DNA from: Streptacidiphilus sp. P02-A3a
Lineage (GTDB): Bacteria; Actinomycetota; Actinomycetes; Streptomycetales; Streptomycetaceae
NCBI RefSeq assembly: GCF_014084105.1
Contig: NZ_CP048289.1
Location: forward strand, 310,001-374,000
Direction: 5' to 3'
Length of the DNA: 64,000 nucleotides
Within the stretch, counting starts at the first letter, position 1; each line of letters starts with the position of its first letter. Below, one piece after another: positions 50,672 through 61,156 of this stretch. The translations under genes were made by a program, and so were the position numbers. The notes beneath the pieces were generated by a model. It ran no database searches. It worked only from the letters and a program-made list of their open reading frames with translations, and was not told the DNA's origin.

Positions 50672-52081
50672 ATGCCATATGCCGGAGAGAAGGCATCCCG
50701 CCTTGGTCACGTCGATACCGTCCGAAATGAGGCGGTCAAGGATGCACTTCAGCGCTGGGAAATTACGAACTCCAAGCCCAGTAGCAGGGAGGAAATCGAC
50801 GGGCTGTGTCGGTCGCTGAATGACCTACCCATTGCTGGCGATCATCAAGAAGTTGACTTCTCGATCACGGTAGACGGATCCGACACAGAAGTTGAGGCGA
50901 CGCGCGAGCATCCGACCGTCAAGGTGGGGTATTTGAGGGTTGCTGGTTCGATGGTTCAACTCGATGTCTTTCGTCGCCTGGCGCACGTTCGGTATATCGA
51001 CCCGCGCGATGTTCGCCAGTCACAGACAGAGTACGCCTTCGACGTCGCGCTGCCAGGTTCTGGACTTGCCCTGCCAGGTATGACCGGGGTCGATACTTGG
51101 AGAAGTGAACTCGATTCCTTCCTTTTGAGCTCGAGATTCGACTCGAGCACAACTATGACCCTGGCCGACGGACTCCTGGCGCTGCACGGTAAGCGCGCTA
51201 GCCCGGCGACGCAGATTGCGCTTCGTGTTTGCCCAGGCTGTGGGATAAAAGCGTCAGGTTCGATTGCCATATCTGTTGGCATAATTGGTGGAACTTGCCC
51301 ATCCTGCGACGAACGACTCTACTTGGCCGATGTACTCCGAACCCATGAGGAGTATAACGTCGAGGGTTCGAATTTTACGCCTATGGGCCGGGTCATGACC
51401 GCTGCCGAGCGCCTGATGTCTCTGTGTTACCTTAACTTCTTCGCAGACACTGCACCCGAGGTTCTTCGACACACGATTTTCATCACCGATGGTCCTCTCG
51501 CAATGTTCGGTCCACTTGCACCGCTTAAGCGGCGATTCCAGGAGCACTTGAGCGACCTGAGCGGTTGGTGCGGAGATCGGGGCTTGGTGGGACCTCTGGT
51601 TGTTGGTATCGAGAAGTCTGGTGCTTTTGTTGAGCATGCGGAGCAGATCAGGGACCTGATACCTGTCGGCCATGTGATGCGCCTGACCAATAGCTATATC
51701 AATCGAATCTCAGGTCGATCGGTAGATAATCACTATGGTGTCGACGAATTCTATGGCCGACGGTTCATCTATCGCACCAGTTCAGGGGATCCTCTGGTCA
51801 TCACCGTTCTCCCAGCCGCTGGGGTCGCCCCCTATGGCGGCACTGAGGAGAGCGAGGGGTGGGAGGCATACCCAACACTTCGTCTGATTTGCGAGGTGCT
51901 CGACTCATTGCGGACCCGCATGTATCAACACGCCGTCGTTCCAGTGGCTCTCGCGCACTCGGCGGCAGCGCTTCCACTCGGCGTCGGACGCTCGGTCCTG
52001 ACTATGATGGCCCAGCAGAACATCTCCGGGCTGAAGCTGGACATCCAGGCGGTGCGGCCACCGACGTATTTTAAGAGGTAG
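50672..52081 (+). CDS. NurA-domain nuclease
   Basis: A 469-aa protein. The C-terminal part has the NurA signature: HTIFITDGPLAMFGPLAPLKRRFQEHLSDL (D273 is the first metal ligand), VGIEKSGAFVEHAEQI, and GRRFIYRTSSGDPLVITVLP. Before it are two CxxC pairs (RVCPGCGIKASG and GGTCPSCDERLYL) forming a zinc ribbon, which is not usual in archaeal NurA. NurA is a Mn-dependent 5'-3' exo/endonuclease regulated by HerA. It starts 3 nt after the HerA stop. Confidence 0.85.
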   Translation: MPYAGEKASRLGHVDTVRNEAVKDALQRWEITNSKPSSREEIDGLCRSLNDLPIAGDHQEVDFSITVDGSDTEVEATREHPTVKVGYLRVAGSMVQLDVFRRLAHVRYIDPRDVRQSQTEYAFDVALPGSGLALPGMTGVDTWRSELDSFLLSSRFDSSTTMTLADGLLALHGKRASPATQIALRVCPGCGIKASGSIAISVGIIGGTCPSCDERLYLADVLRTHEEYNVEGSNFTPMGRVMTAAERLMSLCYLNFFADTAPEVLRHTIFITDGPLAMFGPLAPLKRRFQEHLSDLSGWCGDRGLVGPLVVGIEKSGAFVEHAEQIRDLIPVGHVMRLTNSYINRISGRSVDNHYGVDEFYGRRFIYRTSSGDPLVITVLPAAGVAPYGGTEESEGWEAYPTLRLICEVLDSLRTRMYQHAVVPVALAHSAAALPLGVGRSVLTMMAQQNISGLKLDIQAVRPPTYFKR

Positions 52082-52126
52082 ACGGATCATGTATCGCGGG
52101 CCTTCCCCGTCCGGCAAGATACGATC

Positions 52127-53359
52127 ATGCCTCCCCTGACCCCACCCGCCACGACGACCGTAACTATGGAGCTCGCCCGTCTTGCTGAGCTCCTGGGCAC
52201 TGGCGATGCAATAGACAGCCAGGCAAGGCCACTTTCCAGTGACTTGATGGCCATCTCGCACGAACTGGCGCACGGCCGCTACCAGTCACCCCTTCGCTAT
52301 CCCGGTGCCAAGTCGTCACTCGCCCCTGTGATCGCACGAGTCATCACGTCAGCGAAGCAGTCGAGCGTGGTTCCCGAGATCAACCTGCTCGTGGAGCCGT
52401 TCGCCGGCGGCGCTTCGGCATCCCTGCGCATGGTCGGCGAGGGTGTGGTCGACCGGATTTTGCTGGCGGACGCTGATCCACTTGTGACCGCCTTCTGGCA
52501 GACCGCAGCTGAAGACACAGAACGTCTAGTGGATCGAATGTACGATGAGTGGAAGCGTTTTGTGCGTGAAGGCGGAGCCACGGCTGTAGGCCGGTGGGAC
52601 TATTGGCAAAGCTGGACGCCTCCGGTTAACATGACGGCACGGAATCGCCGTTTGGGGGCTGCCATTAAGTGCCTATTCCTTAACCGAACGACCTTTTCTG
52701 GAATTTTGCATGGAAAAGCAGGTCCTATCGGCGGCAGGGCGCAGGCGAGCAAGTACCCAATTGGATGCCGCTGGAACCCGGAGGCAATCGCTGAACGTCT
52801 CCGATACGTTGGTCACCTCTATGACGTTGGGCGCATTGTAGATGTGTGGCGTAAGGACTGGCGCCAGACTCTCGATGATGTGCCTGAGTACTATCCGCAC
52901 CTCCTTCCCTCTCGGGTGGTTGCCTACCTGGATCCTCCATATGTTGAGAAATCATCACTTCTCTATCGAACTTCGTTTGACCCGCGAGGTGGTTATGGCG
53001 GCGACGGACTTGGTGCTTCTCGCCCTGCCGATGACTCGCTTCATCTTAGCCTTGCCGATTACCTGCGCACCAAGGCGCAATTCAGATGGTTGCTCAGCTA
53101 CGACAATCACCCGATGCTAACTCAAAGCACGTGGCTTTATGCACATGATCGCATGAATCCGTCGGTGCTCGACCGCGAGGTTCTCGGTGTGCGCAGCTGG
53201 CGAATCAGTAAGCGCCTAGTAACCACACGCTACACAGCGGCAGGTCGTGTTGGTAAGAGATCGGCTGACGAACTTCTGATCACAACTCTTCCGCCGGCCA
53301 CCATTCCGACTGATTCCCAACTGCGCTCTTTTGACGGGTTTGATGCGACTAGTTTGTGA
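52127..53359 (+). CDS. Dam-type (D12 class) N6-adenine DNA methyltransferase
   Basis: A 410-aa methyltransferase. N-terminal RYPGAKSSLAPVIARVI is the class-typical start motif (RYPGGKSRL). SAM motif I is LVEPFAGGASASL (residues 88-100), and catalytic motif IV is YLDPPY (267-272). FRWLLSYDNHP lies after it. It is 45 nt downstream of nurA on the same strand, so it is the third gene of the operon. It could protect host DNA from the HerA-NurA nuclease. The target sequence is unknown. Confidence 0.93.
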   Translation: MPPLTPPATTTVTMELARLAELLGTGDAIDSQARPLSSDLMAISHELAHGRYQSPLRYPGAKSSLAPVIARVITSAKQSSVVPEINLLVEPFAGGASASLRMVGEGVVDRILLADADPLVTAFWQTAAEDTERLVDRMYDEWKRFVREGGATAVGRWDYWQSWTPPVNMTARNRRLGAAIKCLFLNRTTFSGILHGKAGPIGGRAQASKYPIGCRWNPEAIAERLRYVGHLYDVGRIVDVWRKDWRQTLDDVPEYYPHLLPSRVVAYLDPPYVEKSSLLYRTSFDPRGGYGGDGLGASRPADDSLHLSLADYLRTKAQFRWLLSYDNHPMLTQSTWLYAHDRMNPSVLDREVLGVRSWRISKRLVTTRYTAAGRVGKRSADELLITTLPPATIPTDSQLRSFDGFDATSL

Positions 53360-53608
53360 CGGGCTCCACGTGTGGCGCGGGGGAGTAAGGGCCACCTAGT
53401 GAAGGATATTTCTCGCCGGAATTACCGTGCGTGGCGGACCTGCATATAGCCATGGCGTCGTTTACGTTCCTGGGCCAATGGGCTGGCGTGACCAGCAGGT
53501 GGCGGAAGCGGGCGACTGCAGCAGTGTGGAATAGTGCTCCGCATTTGCAGAGTAGCCTAGCGTTTCGGTGGAGGGTGGAGATGCTGTCCGGGAACGACGA
53601 CCACTTGG

Positions 53609-54061
53609 GTGGACGAAGGTGGGGCGGGACGGGAGGAGGATCTGTACCCCGATGTCCGTCCGACGCTGGCGAAGCTGTGCGGCGCAGGACTGTGGGTGGG
53701 CATCGCCGGGAACCAGACGGTGCGGGCCGGCGGACTACTGCGAGAGCTGTTCACCGGTGATGTCGACCTGATCGGCACCTCTGACGACTGGGGTGCGAGC
53801 AAGCCGGACGTGGCGTTCTTCGAACGGGTGGCCGAGGTCACTCCGACTGCGGTCGGTGAGATTCTGTACGTCGGTGACCGTCTCGACAACGACATCCTGC
53901 CTGCCTTCGCAGCCGGGATGCGCACCGCGCTGATCCGGCGCGGCCCATGGGCGCACATCCAGTGGAACACCCACGATGCGGTGCAGGCTCCGACGTTCCG
54001 GATCACCAACCTTGGCGAGCTACCCACCTTGGTGGCCGAGTTCAACGCTGGGACGCACTGA
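53609..54061 (+). pseudogene. HAD-like hydrolase, N-terminally truncated
   Basis: The remaining 150 codons cover the cap and motifs II-IV of a HAD hydrolase (EEDLYPDVRPTLAKLCGAGLWVGIAGNQTVRA; SDDWGASKPDVAFFERV with the motif III Lys; ILYVGDRLDNDILPAFAAGMRTALIRRGPW). Motif I (DxDxT), which carries the nucleophile, is absent and no in-frame start lies upstream. The break coincides with the right edge of the low-GC island, so the insertion probably removed the 5' part. Confidence 0.75.
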
Positions 54062-54424
54062 CTGTCACGCTCCACCCAGCCGGTGGTCGAGGCGACGGAC
54101 GCGCTCCTCCTATGCCAAGGGCTGCAGTCCGCGGCACTCCGGGCTGCTCCCGACTGGCCGCGAGTTGATCGAGTGCGGTGACGGCCCAGGCAGATGCTTC
54201 GTCCGTCGGGGGCTGGTCGGCAGCGGCGAGGGTGCAGAGAACGATCTCCTCGCGTTTGGCATTGTCCGCCTTACGGGAGGATGGCATCGGTATGACCGGA
54301 CCGCCACGGGCACGTTGACCTGGTGGTCGCGATTCACCGGTGCGTGCACGGAGTTCGGTACTACGGTGATGGTGCGACAGGTCACAGGTGTGACTGACGC
54401 GTAGGGACCGGGGAGGGGGCGCTG
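54062..54424. other. Intergenic region before the XRE-TPR regulator
   Basis: 363 bp. A minus-strand frame (54042-54287) has a helical-looking text, but I could not support it as a gene. It probably contains the promoter of the regulator at 54425. Confidence 0.4.
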
Positions 54425-55771
54425 ATGCCGTTCAAGGCACGAGAGATCGACCCGGCTGGGTCGGCCCGGGCGCGACTGGGCGCCCGATTGCGTCGCCAGC
54501 GGACGGAGCAGGGAATGAGCCAGGCTCGGCTCGGCCTGCTGATTCACTCCAGTGCGGATCAGGTGCGCCGGGTCGAGGCTACGGAGAGGATGCCGTCGTG
54601 GGAATTCGTGGTGGCTTGTGATCGGGCGCTGTGTGCCGACGGGGCGTTGACCTCATTGTGGCCGGCGGTCGCTGCGGAGCGAGAACGTACGAAGACGAGG
54701 ACGAAGGGCAATCGTGCGGCGACCCCTCGTCCGGCGCGGTTCAGCCCCGGGGCGTCCGAGATGCTGATCGACATATGGGCTGCCTCCGCGTCCGGCTCCG
54801 ATCCAGGTAGCGGGACGGCGACCGCTGGCGCTGGCCTGTTGTGGGTGACGGAGCAGGATCTCGTCGTGGCCCAGGACACGTTGGGTATGTTTCGGCAGCT
54901 CGATCATGCCCATGGGGCCGGGCGGTTCGCGGGTCATCTGGCTGCCTATATCGACGATGAACTGGCCCAGTTGCTTGCTCGGCCGGCCGCCAGTGATCTC
55001 GTTTCTCGGTCGCGGGGCTTGGTAGCGGCGGAGTTCTTGGAATTAGCGGGCTACCAGGCTGTGGACGCCGGTCAGCCTGGTGGAGCCCAGCACTATTACC
55101 AACAGGCGTTGAATCTGTCGGCCCGGTCCGGCGACCGATGCTACGGCGCGTATCTCGTGGCCGTGAACCTGGGTCATCTGGCTTTGCACTGCGAGCATCC
55201 GGACATCGCGCTGCGGTGGGCGCGAGCAGCCGGGGACGGGGTGGGAACGGCAGCGAGCCCGGCGACGCGGGCGGCGATCATCGCCGTGGAGGCGCGGGCT
55301 CAGGCCCGTATGGGAGAGGAGACCGCGACGACACGCTTGCTGCTCCAAGCGGAGAATCTGCTGAACTCGGCGGTTCCTCAGGACGAGCCTGCGTGGATCG
55401 GGTACTTCACCCGGGCGTATCTGGCGGACGAAATCGCTCACTGCCTGCACGATCTGGGCCGGGCGCCGGCCGCGCGGATGGAGGTGGCGGATGCGCTGGA
55501 GGGTGTGGGCGCTTCGCATGTCCGGCGGCTGGCCATCGACGCGGCCCTGTTGGCTTCGACGTGGCTGCGCTCGGGTGAGGTGGAGCAAGCCTGCACGGTG
55601 GCGCGAGAAGCGGTCGGCTACGCGGCTCGTACCTCGTCCGGGCGGTGTGTGCAGCGTATTGCCGAGTTCATGAGCGAACTCGCTCCCTATGCGGAACTGC
55701 CTGCTGCACTCGACCTGGATGCCTATGTGCGCGAGGTTCTTCCGGCCGCGATCGCGATCGTTCCGGGTTGA
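54425..55771 (+). CDS. XRE-family regulator with TPR-like region
   Basis: A 448-aa regulator of the Streptomyces HTH-TPR type. The HTH is at residues about 15-75 (LGARLRRQRTEQGMSQARLGLLIHSSADQVRRVEATERMPSWEFVVACDRAL). TPR-like helix pairs follow from about 180 (AAEFLELAGYQAVDAGQPGGAQHYYQQALNLSARSGDRCYGAYLVAVNLGHLALH). GGGAGG precedes ATG 54425. It converges on the S9 peptidase gene. The signal is unknown. Confidence 0.88.
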   Translation: MPFKAREIDPAGSARARLGARLRRQRTEQGMSQARLGLLIHSSADQVRRVEATERMPSWEFVVACDRALCADGALTSLWPAVAAERERTKTRTKGNRAATPRPARFSPGASEMLIDIWAASASGSDPGSGTATAGAGLLWVTEQDLVVAQDTLGMFRQLDHAHGAGRFAGHLAAYIDDELAQLLARPAASDLVSRSRGLVAAEFLELAGYQAVDAGQPGGAQHYYQQALNLSARSGDRCYGAYLVAVNLGHLALHCEHPDIALRWARAAGDGVGTAASPATRAAIIAVEARAQARMGEETATTRLLLQAENLLNSAVPQDEPAWIGYFTRAYLADEIAHCLHDLGRAPAARMEVADALEGVGASHVRRLAIDAALLASTWLRSGEVEQACTVAREAVGYAARTSSGRCVQRIAEFMSELAPYAELPAALDLDAYVREVLPAAIAIVPG

Positions 55772-55798
55772 CGGCGTCTCGTGACCCGCGCCTGCTGG

Positions 55799-57628
55799 TC
55801 ATTGCCTGCGCACGTCGGTGAAGTGGGAGTAGAAGTCCGCTTCGGCATCCAGCGCGCGGCGGAGGCTTTCCGGTGCAGAGAGGTAGTGGCCGACGCCGTC
55901 GAGGAAGAGTGCTTGGTGGCTGGCATCACGCTCGTGCAGGGCCGCGGCGAGGTCGCGGGCTTCCTGGACGGGGGCGACGGTGTCGGCGGTGCCGTGGATG
56001 AGTAGGACGGGTAGGCGGATCTCCTCAGCGCGGACTGCCCCGGCGGGTCCGGCGAGGATCTTGGCGTGGGGGCGTTGGAAGCGCGGTGCTGTGGTGGTCC
56101 AGCGGGCGGGGTCGATGATCGCGGAGGTGGCGGTGACGGCGGTGAACGGAGACTCGGCCCCGCAGGCGGCCTGGAGCGCGGTGTAGCCGCCGGCACTGGC
56201 ACCGGTGAGGAAGACCGCGCCGGGCCGGGCGGTGTCGTTGGCCACGAGATGGGCGGCGACGTCGGCGCAGTCCTGTACGTCGTAGCTGCCCCAGTGGCCG
56301 TGGAGTGCCTGGCGAAAGGCGCGACCCTGTCCGGTGCTGCCGCGGTAGGCCACGTCGGCGACAGCGAAGCCCCGGCTGGTGAAGAACTGCACAGTCCAGT
56401 CGAGGCGTTGCGGGACGTCGTCGGTCGGTCCCGGATGGGCACGTACCAGTAGCGGAAGCGGAACGGTTTGGGACTCCTGCGGTTGCTGCGGCGATTGGGG
56501 TGGGCGGGCTACTTGGGGCATATGGAGTAGGTAGCGGATCTGTTGCCCATCGCGTTCCAGGGTCTGGAACTGGGGTGGGGAGACCGGAGGACTTGGGGTC
56601 GGGTTACTTGAGAGTCGAACGGCCTCGGTGTTCGTGACGGGGTCGGCCAGCAACACTGCGGGGGCGGTCACGGGCGTGCTAGCGATCACGGCCAGGTGCT
56701 GTCCGAGGGTAGCGAGATAGGGCTTGACTGAGGTGAGGCGAGGCCAGGGCCGGGTGATTCGGCTGTCGCACTCCAGAACGACGACCTCGCTGCGCAGGCC
56801 GTGGTGGATCGTCATCGCGATCCCTCCACCGGGCAGGAAGGCGTAGGACTGGTACCCGCCCTCCCACGGTGCGGATGCGCAATCCTGCGGCATCGGCGCG
56901 AGGGCGGTCGGTTGTTCGTCGTACCAATGGTAGAGGTTCCACCAACCGGTCCGGTCAGAGAGGAAGTGGAGCGTCCCGTCCGGTCCCCATGCGGGTTCGA
57001 CGACGGACTCGCTTGGGCCGCCGGCGAGGACTTTGCCGGGGCCGAGTTCGCCGTCGGAGTGGTATTCGGTGAGGAGCAGTCGACTGACGTCCCAGGGCAT
57101 GCGGTCAGCGTCCCACTCCAGGTAGGCCAGGCCGCGGCCGTGCAGGCGGGGTGCGGCGAGGGAACCCGGGGAACGAACCAGGGTGCGAACGCTGTGGTCG
57201 TGCGGGTTGATCTCGATGATTTCGTCGCCGTTGTCATTCCCGCGCACTGCCAGCAATCGACCATCGACGGCATGCAGGTCGCCGTAGAGGTAGTCGTCCT
57301 CGGCTGCGGGAACGCGGGTGTGGCCGGATACCTGATCAAGGTGGTGGATCTTGCTGTCCGCGGCTCCGACGACCCAGATGCCCTGGGCGTCCACTGCGTA
57401 GTTCCCACCGCCGTAGGCGTGCAGCCAGCCGCCCACCGGCAACGATGGCGGAGTTGCCGCGTGGGCACCGGTGGCGGAGGTCCAGCGCATGAGGCGCGTG
57501 ACGCCTGCATGAGCCGAATCGCTCTGCAGCCACCACAACGCACCTTCTGCTGAGTCGAGTTCGTCGACCGAGATCCGCTTGTCCGCGACCCACGCCGCAT
57601 CCAGCGGGCCCTGCTCCAGGTCAGTCAT
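55799..57628 (-). CDS. S9 family (prolyl oligopeptidase-like) serine peptidase
   Basis: A 609-aa protein. The N-terminal 380 residues are a beta-propeller (repeats such as HAVDGRLLAVRGNDNGDEIIEI and DGTLHFLSDRTGWWNLYHW). The C-terminal alpha/beta-hydrolase domain has GASAGGY (S478), the Asp in LLIHGTADTVAPVQEA and the His in DGVGHYLSAPES. No signal peptide is visible, so it is cytosolic. ATG 57628 is set by MTDLEQG; the longer open frame upstream is not protein-like. A near-perfect inverted repeat lies 61-83 nt upstream. It cleaves acylaminoacyl or dipeptide bonds in short peptides by family analogy. Confidence 0.92.
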   Translation of the reverse strand: MTDLEQGPLDAAWVADKRISVDELDSAEGALWWLQSDSAHAGVTRLMRWTSATGAHAATPPSLPVGGWLHAYGGGNYAVDAQGIWVVGAADSKIHHLDQVSGHTRVPAAEDDYLYGDLHAVDGRLLAVRGNDNGDEIIEINPHDHSVRTLVRSPGSLAAPRLHGRGLAYLEWDADRMPWDVSRLLLTEYHSDGELGPGKVLAGGPSESVVEPAWGPDGTLHFLSDRTGWWNLYHWYDEQPTALAPMPQDCASAPWEGGYQSYAFLPGGGIAMTIHHGLRSEVVVLECDSRITRPWPRLTSVKPYLATLGQHLAVIASTPVTAPAVLLADPVTNTEAVRLSSNPTPSPPVSPPQFQTLERDGQQIRYLLHMPQVARPPQSPQQPQESQTVPLPLLVRAHPGPTDDVPQRLDWTVQFFTSRGFAVADVAYRGSTGQGRAFRQALHGHWGSYDVQDCADVAAHLVANDTARPGAVFLTGASAGGYTALQAACGAESPFTAVTATSAIIDPARWTTTAPRFQRPHAKILAGPAGAVRAEEIRLPVLLIHGTADTVAPVQEARDLAAALHERDASHQALFLDGVGHYLSAPESLRRALDAEADFYSHFTDVRRQ

Positions 57629-57688
57629 CCGGTCTCTGCCTCCTGCGAAGAGCGTCCCGGCACCGACCGTACCGCGCGAGTGCCGACG

Positions 57689-57711
57689 TGCGGACAACGA
57701 TGTTGTCCGCA
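57689..57711. promoter_or_regulatory. 10-bp perfect inverted repeat upstream of the peptidase
   Basis: TGCGGACAAC and GTTGTCCGCA flank GAT. It is 61-83 nt upstream of the peptidase ATG (minus strand) and about 113 nt before the HATPase start on the plus strand. A dimeric repressor (XRE, TetR or GntR type) could bind here. The neighbouring XRE-TPR protein is a candidate. Confidence 0.6.
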
Positions 57712-57823
57712 GGCAGCTGCTGGCTGGATATGAGCGGTCGAATCCAACCTGGATAAAGCCGGGCCGTCCGTGCGTCCGTGCGTCCGCTGATCTGGCGGGG
57801 AGTGGGCGAGAGGAGCAGGGTTG

Positions 57824-58279
57824 ATGTCACGGGAGACGACGATGGGCTCGGGGGTGGTGATCACCTATGCCTCTGTATGCCAGCACTTCCTGGACCCACC
57901 GAGCTTTCGCTGTCAGCTGGCGGTCGGTCTGAGCGCCGCGCCGACTGCACGAAGCCTGTTGCGGGAGCGGCTCACTGGATACGTGCCACCGGACACACTC
58001 GCGGACGCTGATTTGGTGCTCACGGAGCTGATCGCCAACGCTGTCAATGCCTCCCCGGTCTCGGCATTGGTCGGGCTGCTCGTCCACCTCGTCGAACCGA
58101 GCCTGCTGATCAGCGTGTTCGACGAGTCCACCGGTGCGCCCCGCCCGAGGTGTCCTGACCCGCTGGAGCTGGATGAGGGCGGTCGCGGACTGCTCTTGGT
58201 CGCGGAGTTGTCGCAGACATGGGGATGGCATGCGATTGCTACCGGCAAGGTCGTCTGGGCGGTGCTCTCTCTACTGTGA
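57824..58279 (+). CDS. HATPase_c ATP-binding protein (anti-sigma/RsbW-like)
   Basis: A 151-aa GHKL-type ATP-binding protein. The N box is [20 protein letters not shown], followed by the D box [12 protein letters not shown] and the G box [34 protein letters not shown]. It is the single-domain type that Streptomyces has in large numbers, often acting as an anti-sigma or anti-anti-sigma partner kinase. GAGGAG precedes ATG 57824. It is 148 bp from valS, and no direct partner is visible. Confidence 0.9.
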   Translation: MSRETTMGSGVVITYASVCQHFLDPPSFRCQLAVGLSAAPTARSLLRERLTGYVPPDTLADADLVLTELIANAVNASPVSALVGLLVHLVEPSLLISVFDESTGAPRPRCPDPLELDEGGRGLLLVAELSQTWGWHAIATGKVVWAVLSLL

Positions 58280-58427
58280 GCCAACTGGAACTGTCCGTCT
58301 GCCATTTGCTCGTGGCATACATACCTATTACCCCTTTTGCCCGGTTGATCTGTCTGCCTGCGGGCCGAATACGCGGAGCGACGTCGAGATCACGGCGCGC
58401 GCAGGCGTGGGTAGCGAGCGCCGTAGA

Positions 58428-61073
58428 ATGACGGCTGTGACCGACAACACTCAGAAGCACCCCGCCTCCGGCCCGGAACGAGGCGGCATTGACCTGCCCA
58501 CCCAGTACGCGCCGACCGAGGTAGAGGGGAAGCTCTATGAGAGTTGGGTAGAACGCGGCTACTTCGAGGCCGACGCAGGGAGCGAGAAGCCCCCGTACGT
58601 CGTGGTCATCCCACCGCCTAACGTCACCGGATCCCTGCACCTGGGCCATGCCTTCGAGCACACGCTGATCGACGCGCTCACCCGCCGCAAGCGCATGCAG
58701 GGATTCGAGACCCTGTGGCAGCCCGGCATGGACCACGCCGGCATCGCCACCCAGAACGTCGTCGAGCGGGAGCTGGCGAAGGAGGGGAAGTCGCGTCACG
58801 ACCTGGGCCGGGAGGCATTCGTCGAGCGCGTCTGGCAGTGGAAGGCGGAGTCCGGTGGCCAGATCGCCGGCCAGATGCGACGCCTGGGTGACGGTGTGGC
58901 CTGGAACCGGGACCGCTTCACCATGGACGAGGGTCTCTCTGCCGCCGTCCAGACCATCTTCAAGAAGCTCTACGACGACGAGCTCATCTACCGGGCCGAG
59001 CGGATCATCAACTGGTGCCCGCGCTGCCTGACGGCCATCTCCGACATCGAGGTGGACTACCAGGAAGACGACGGAGAGCTCGTCTCCATCCGCTACGGCG
59101 ACGGCGAGGAGTCCGCGGTCGTGGCCACCACCCGTGCCGAGACCCTGCTCGGGGACACCGCCGTCGCAGTCCACCCGGACGACGAGCGTTACGCCGGTCT
59201 CATCGGCAAGCAGATCAGGCTGCCGCTAACCGACCGCAGCATCCCCGTAGTCGCCGACGAGCACGTCGACCCGCAGTTCGGAACCGGGGCAGTGAAGGTC
59301 ACTCCGGCCCACGACCCCAACGACTTCGCGATCGGCCAACGCCACGACCTGCCGATGCTCTCGGTCCTGGACGAGCGTGGTGTCATCACCGCTCACGGCC
59401 CTTTCGAGGGCCTGGACCGTTTTGAGGCCCGCTCCGCGATTGTGGCCGCGTTGCGCGCCGACGGCCGTATCGTCGCGGAGAAGCGCCCCTACGTGCACTC
59501 CGTCGGCCACTGCTCGCGCTGCAAGACCACGCTGGAGCCGCGACTGTCCATGCAGTGGTGGGTCAAGGTGGAGCCGCTGGCCAAGGCCGCCGGTGACGCG
59601 GTGCGCGACGGAAGCGTCAGCATCCACCCGCGGGAGATGGAGAAGCGGTACTTCGACTGGGTCGACAACCTCCACGACTGGTGCATCTCGCGCCAGCTCT
59701 GGTGGGGACACCGGATTCCGGTCTGGTACGGGCCGCAGGGCGAGACCGTCTGCGTGGGCCCCGGTGAGGAGCCGCCCACGGGCGAGGGCTGGACCCAGGA
59801 CACCGACGTGCTCGACACCTGGTTCTCCTCCGGGCTGTGGCCGTTCTCCACCATGGGCTGGCCCGAGACGACCGAGGACCTCAGCCGGTTTTACCCGAAC
59901 TCGGTCCTGGTCACCGGGTACGACCTGCTGTTCTTCTGGATCGCTCGGATGATGATGTTCGGCCTGTACGCCATGGACGGGCAGCCGCCGTTCCGCGAGA
60001 TCGTCCTGCACGGGATGGTCCGCGACGAGCACGGCAAGAAGATGTCGAAGTCGTTCGGCAACACAGTCAATCCGCTGGACTGGATGGATAAGTACGGCTC
60101 GGACGCGGTGCGCTTCACCCTCGCCAAGGGCGCCAACCCAGGCACCGACGTCCCCATCGGCGAGGACTGGGTCCAGGCATCCCGCAACTTCGCCAACAAG
60201 ATCTGGAACGCGACGCGGTTCGCGCTCATGAACGGCGCGACGACCGAGGGCGACATGCCGTCCCCCGACCGCCTGTCGGCAACCGACCGTTGGATCCTGT
60301 CCCGGCTGAACACGGTCCTCGCCGAGACCGACGCCTTCTACGACGACTACCAGTTCGCGAAGCTCTCCGACGTCCTCTACCACTTCGCCTGGGACGAGGT
60401 CTTCGACTGGTACGTGGAGCTCTCCAAGACCGCCTTCTTCGCCGGCGGCGACCAGGCCGCAGTCTCCGGCCGGGTGCTGGGCGAGGTCCTGGACGTGACA
60501 CTCCGCCTGCTGCACCCGATCATGCCGTTCGTCACCGAGACCCTGTGGACCACGCTGACGGGAGGGGAGTCTGTCGTCATCGCGGACTGGCCGATCGACA
60601 GCGGATTCCGCGACCTGGCCGCCGAGCAGGAGATCGCCGTCCTGCAACAGGTGATCACCGAGGTCCGCCGCTTCCGTGCCGACCAGGGCCTCCAGCCCGC
60701 CCAGAAGGTCCCCGCCCAGCTCGACCTGGCCGGCACGGCCCTGGCTCCGCACGAGGCCGCCATTCGACAGTTGCTGCGACTGCTGCCGCCCGGCGATGTG
60801 TTCAGTGCCACCGCCACGCTCCCGGTCGCGGGCGCCACAGTGGCCCTGGACCTGTCCGGCGTCATCGACCTCGACGCAGAGCGCCGACGCCTCACCAAGG
60901 ACCTCACGGCTGCGGAGAGCGAGAAGCGTCAGGCGCTGGCGAAGCTCGGCAATGAGGCGTTCCTCGCCAAGGCCCCCGACGCAGTGGTGGACAAGATCCG
61001 AGGCCGCCTGGCCAAGGCCGAGCAGGACATCACGCGTCTGCAGGGACAACTGGAGAACCTCCCGCCGGCGTAG
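58428..61073 (+). CDS. valS: Valyl-tRNA synthetase
   Basis: An 881-aa class I aminoacyl-tRNA synthetase that attaches valine to tRNA-Val in the cytosol. The HIGH-type motif is [19 protein letters not shown] (HLGH 71-74), the editing domain includes [22 protein letters not shown], and the KMSKS loop is [10 protein letters not shown] (538-542). A C-terminal coiled-coil tRNA-binding arm ends the protein ([47 protein letters not shown]). The ATG at 58428 is chosen; GTG 58437 is an alternative. It is a normal full-length chromosomal gene followed by two hairpins. Confidence 0.98.
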   Translation: MTAVTDNTQKHPASGPERGGIDLPTQYAPTEVEGKLYESWVERGYFEADAGSEKPPYVVVIPPPNVTGSLHLGHAFEHTLIDALTRRKRMQGFETLWQPGMDHAGIATQNVVERELAKEGKSRHDLGREAFVERVWQWKAESGGQIAGQMRRLGDGVAWNRDRFTMDEGLSAAVQTIFKKLYDDELIYRAERIINWCPRCLTAISDIEVDYQEDDGELVSIRYGDGEESAVVATTRAETLLGDTAVAVHPDDERYAGLIGKQIRLPLTDRSIPVVADEHVDPQFGTGAVKVTPAHDPNDFAIGQRHDLPMLSVLDERGVITAHGPFEGLDRFEARSAIVAALRADGRIVAEKRPYVHSVGHCSRCKTTLEPRLSMQWWVKVEPLAKAAGDAVRDGSVSIHPREMEKRYFDWVDNLHDWCISRQLWWGHRIPVWYGPQGETVCVGPGEEPPTGEGWTQDTDVLDTWFSSGLWPFSTMGWPETTEDLSRFYPNSVLVTGYDLLFFWIARMMMFGLYAMDGQPPFREIVLHGMVRDEHGKKMSKSFGNTVNPLDWMDKYGSDAVRFTLAKGANPGTDVPIGEDWVQASRNFANKIWNATRFALMNGATTEGDMPSPDRLSATDRWILSRLNTVLAETDAFYDDYQFAKLSDVLYHFAWDEVFDWYVELSKTAFFAGGDQAAVSGRVLGEVLDVTLRLLHPIMPFVTETLWTTLTGGESVVIADWPIDSGFRDLAAEQEIAVLQQVITEVRRFRADQGLQPAQKVPAQLDLAGTALAPHEAAIRQLLRLLPPGDVFSATATLPVAGATVALDLSGVIDLDAERRRLTKDLTAAESEKRQALAKLGNEAFLAKAPDAVVDKIRGRLAKAEQDITRLQGQLENLPPA

Positions 61074-61086
61074 TCGGCGGCGGATG

Positions 61087-61122
61087 TCGGTGGGATCCGT
61101 GACCGATCACGGACCCCACCGA
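61087..61122 (+). terminator. valS terminator hairpin
   Basis: A 16-bp stem with one mismatch around a 4-nt loop, 14 nt after the valS stop. Confidence 0.75.
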
Positions 61123-61156
61123 GCCGCTGGTACGGGTGGAGCTGTCCCGCACGAAA

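Noticed and set aside
54042-54287. Minus-strand 81-aa ORF next to the HAD remnant
   Set aside because: Some helical text but no recognisable family, SD or partner; it overlaps the end of the HAD remnant.
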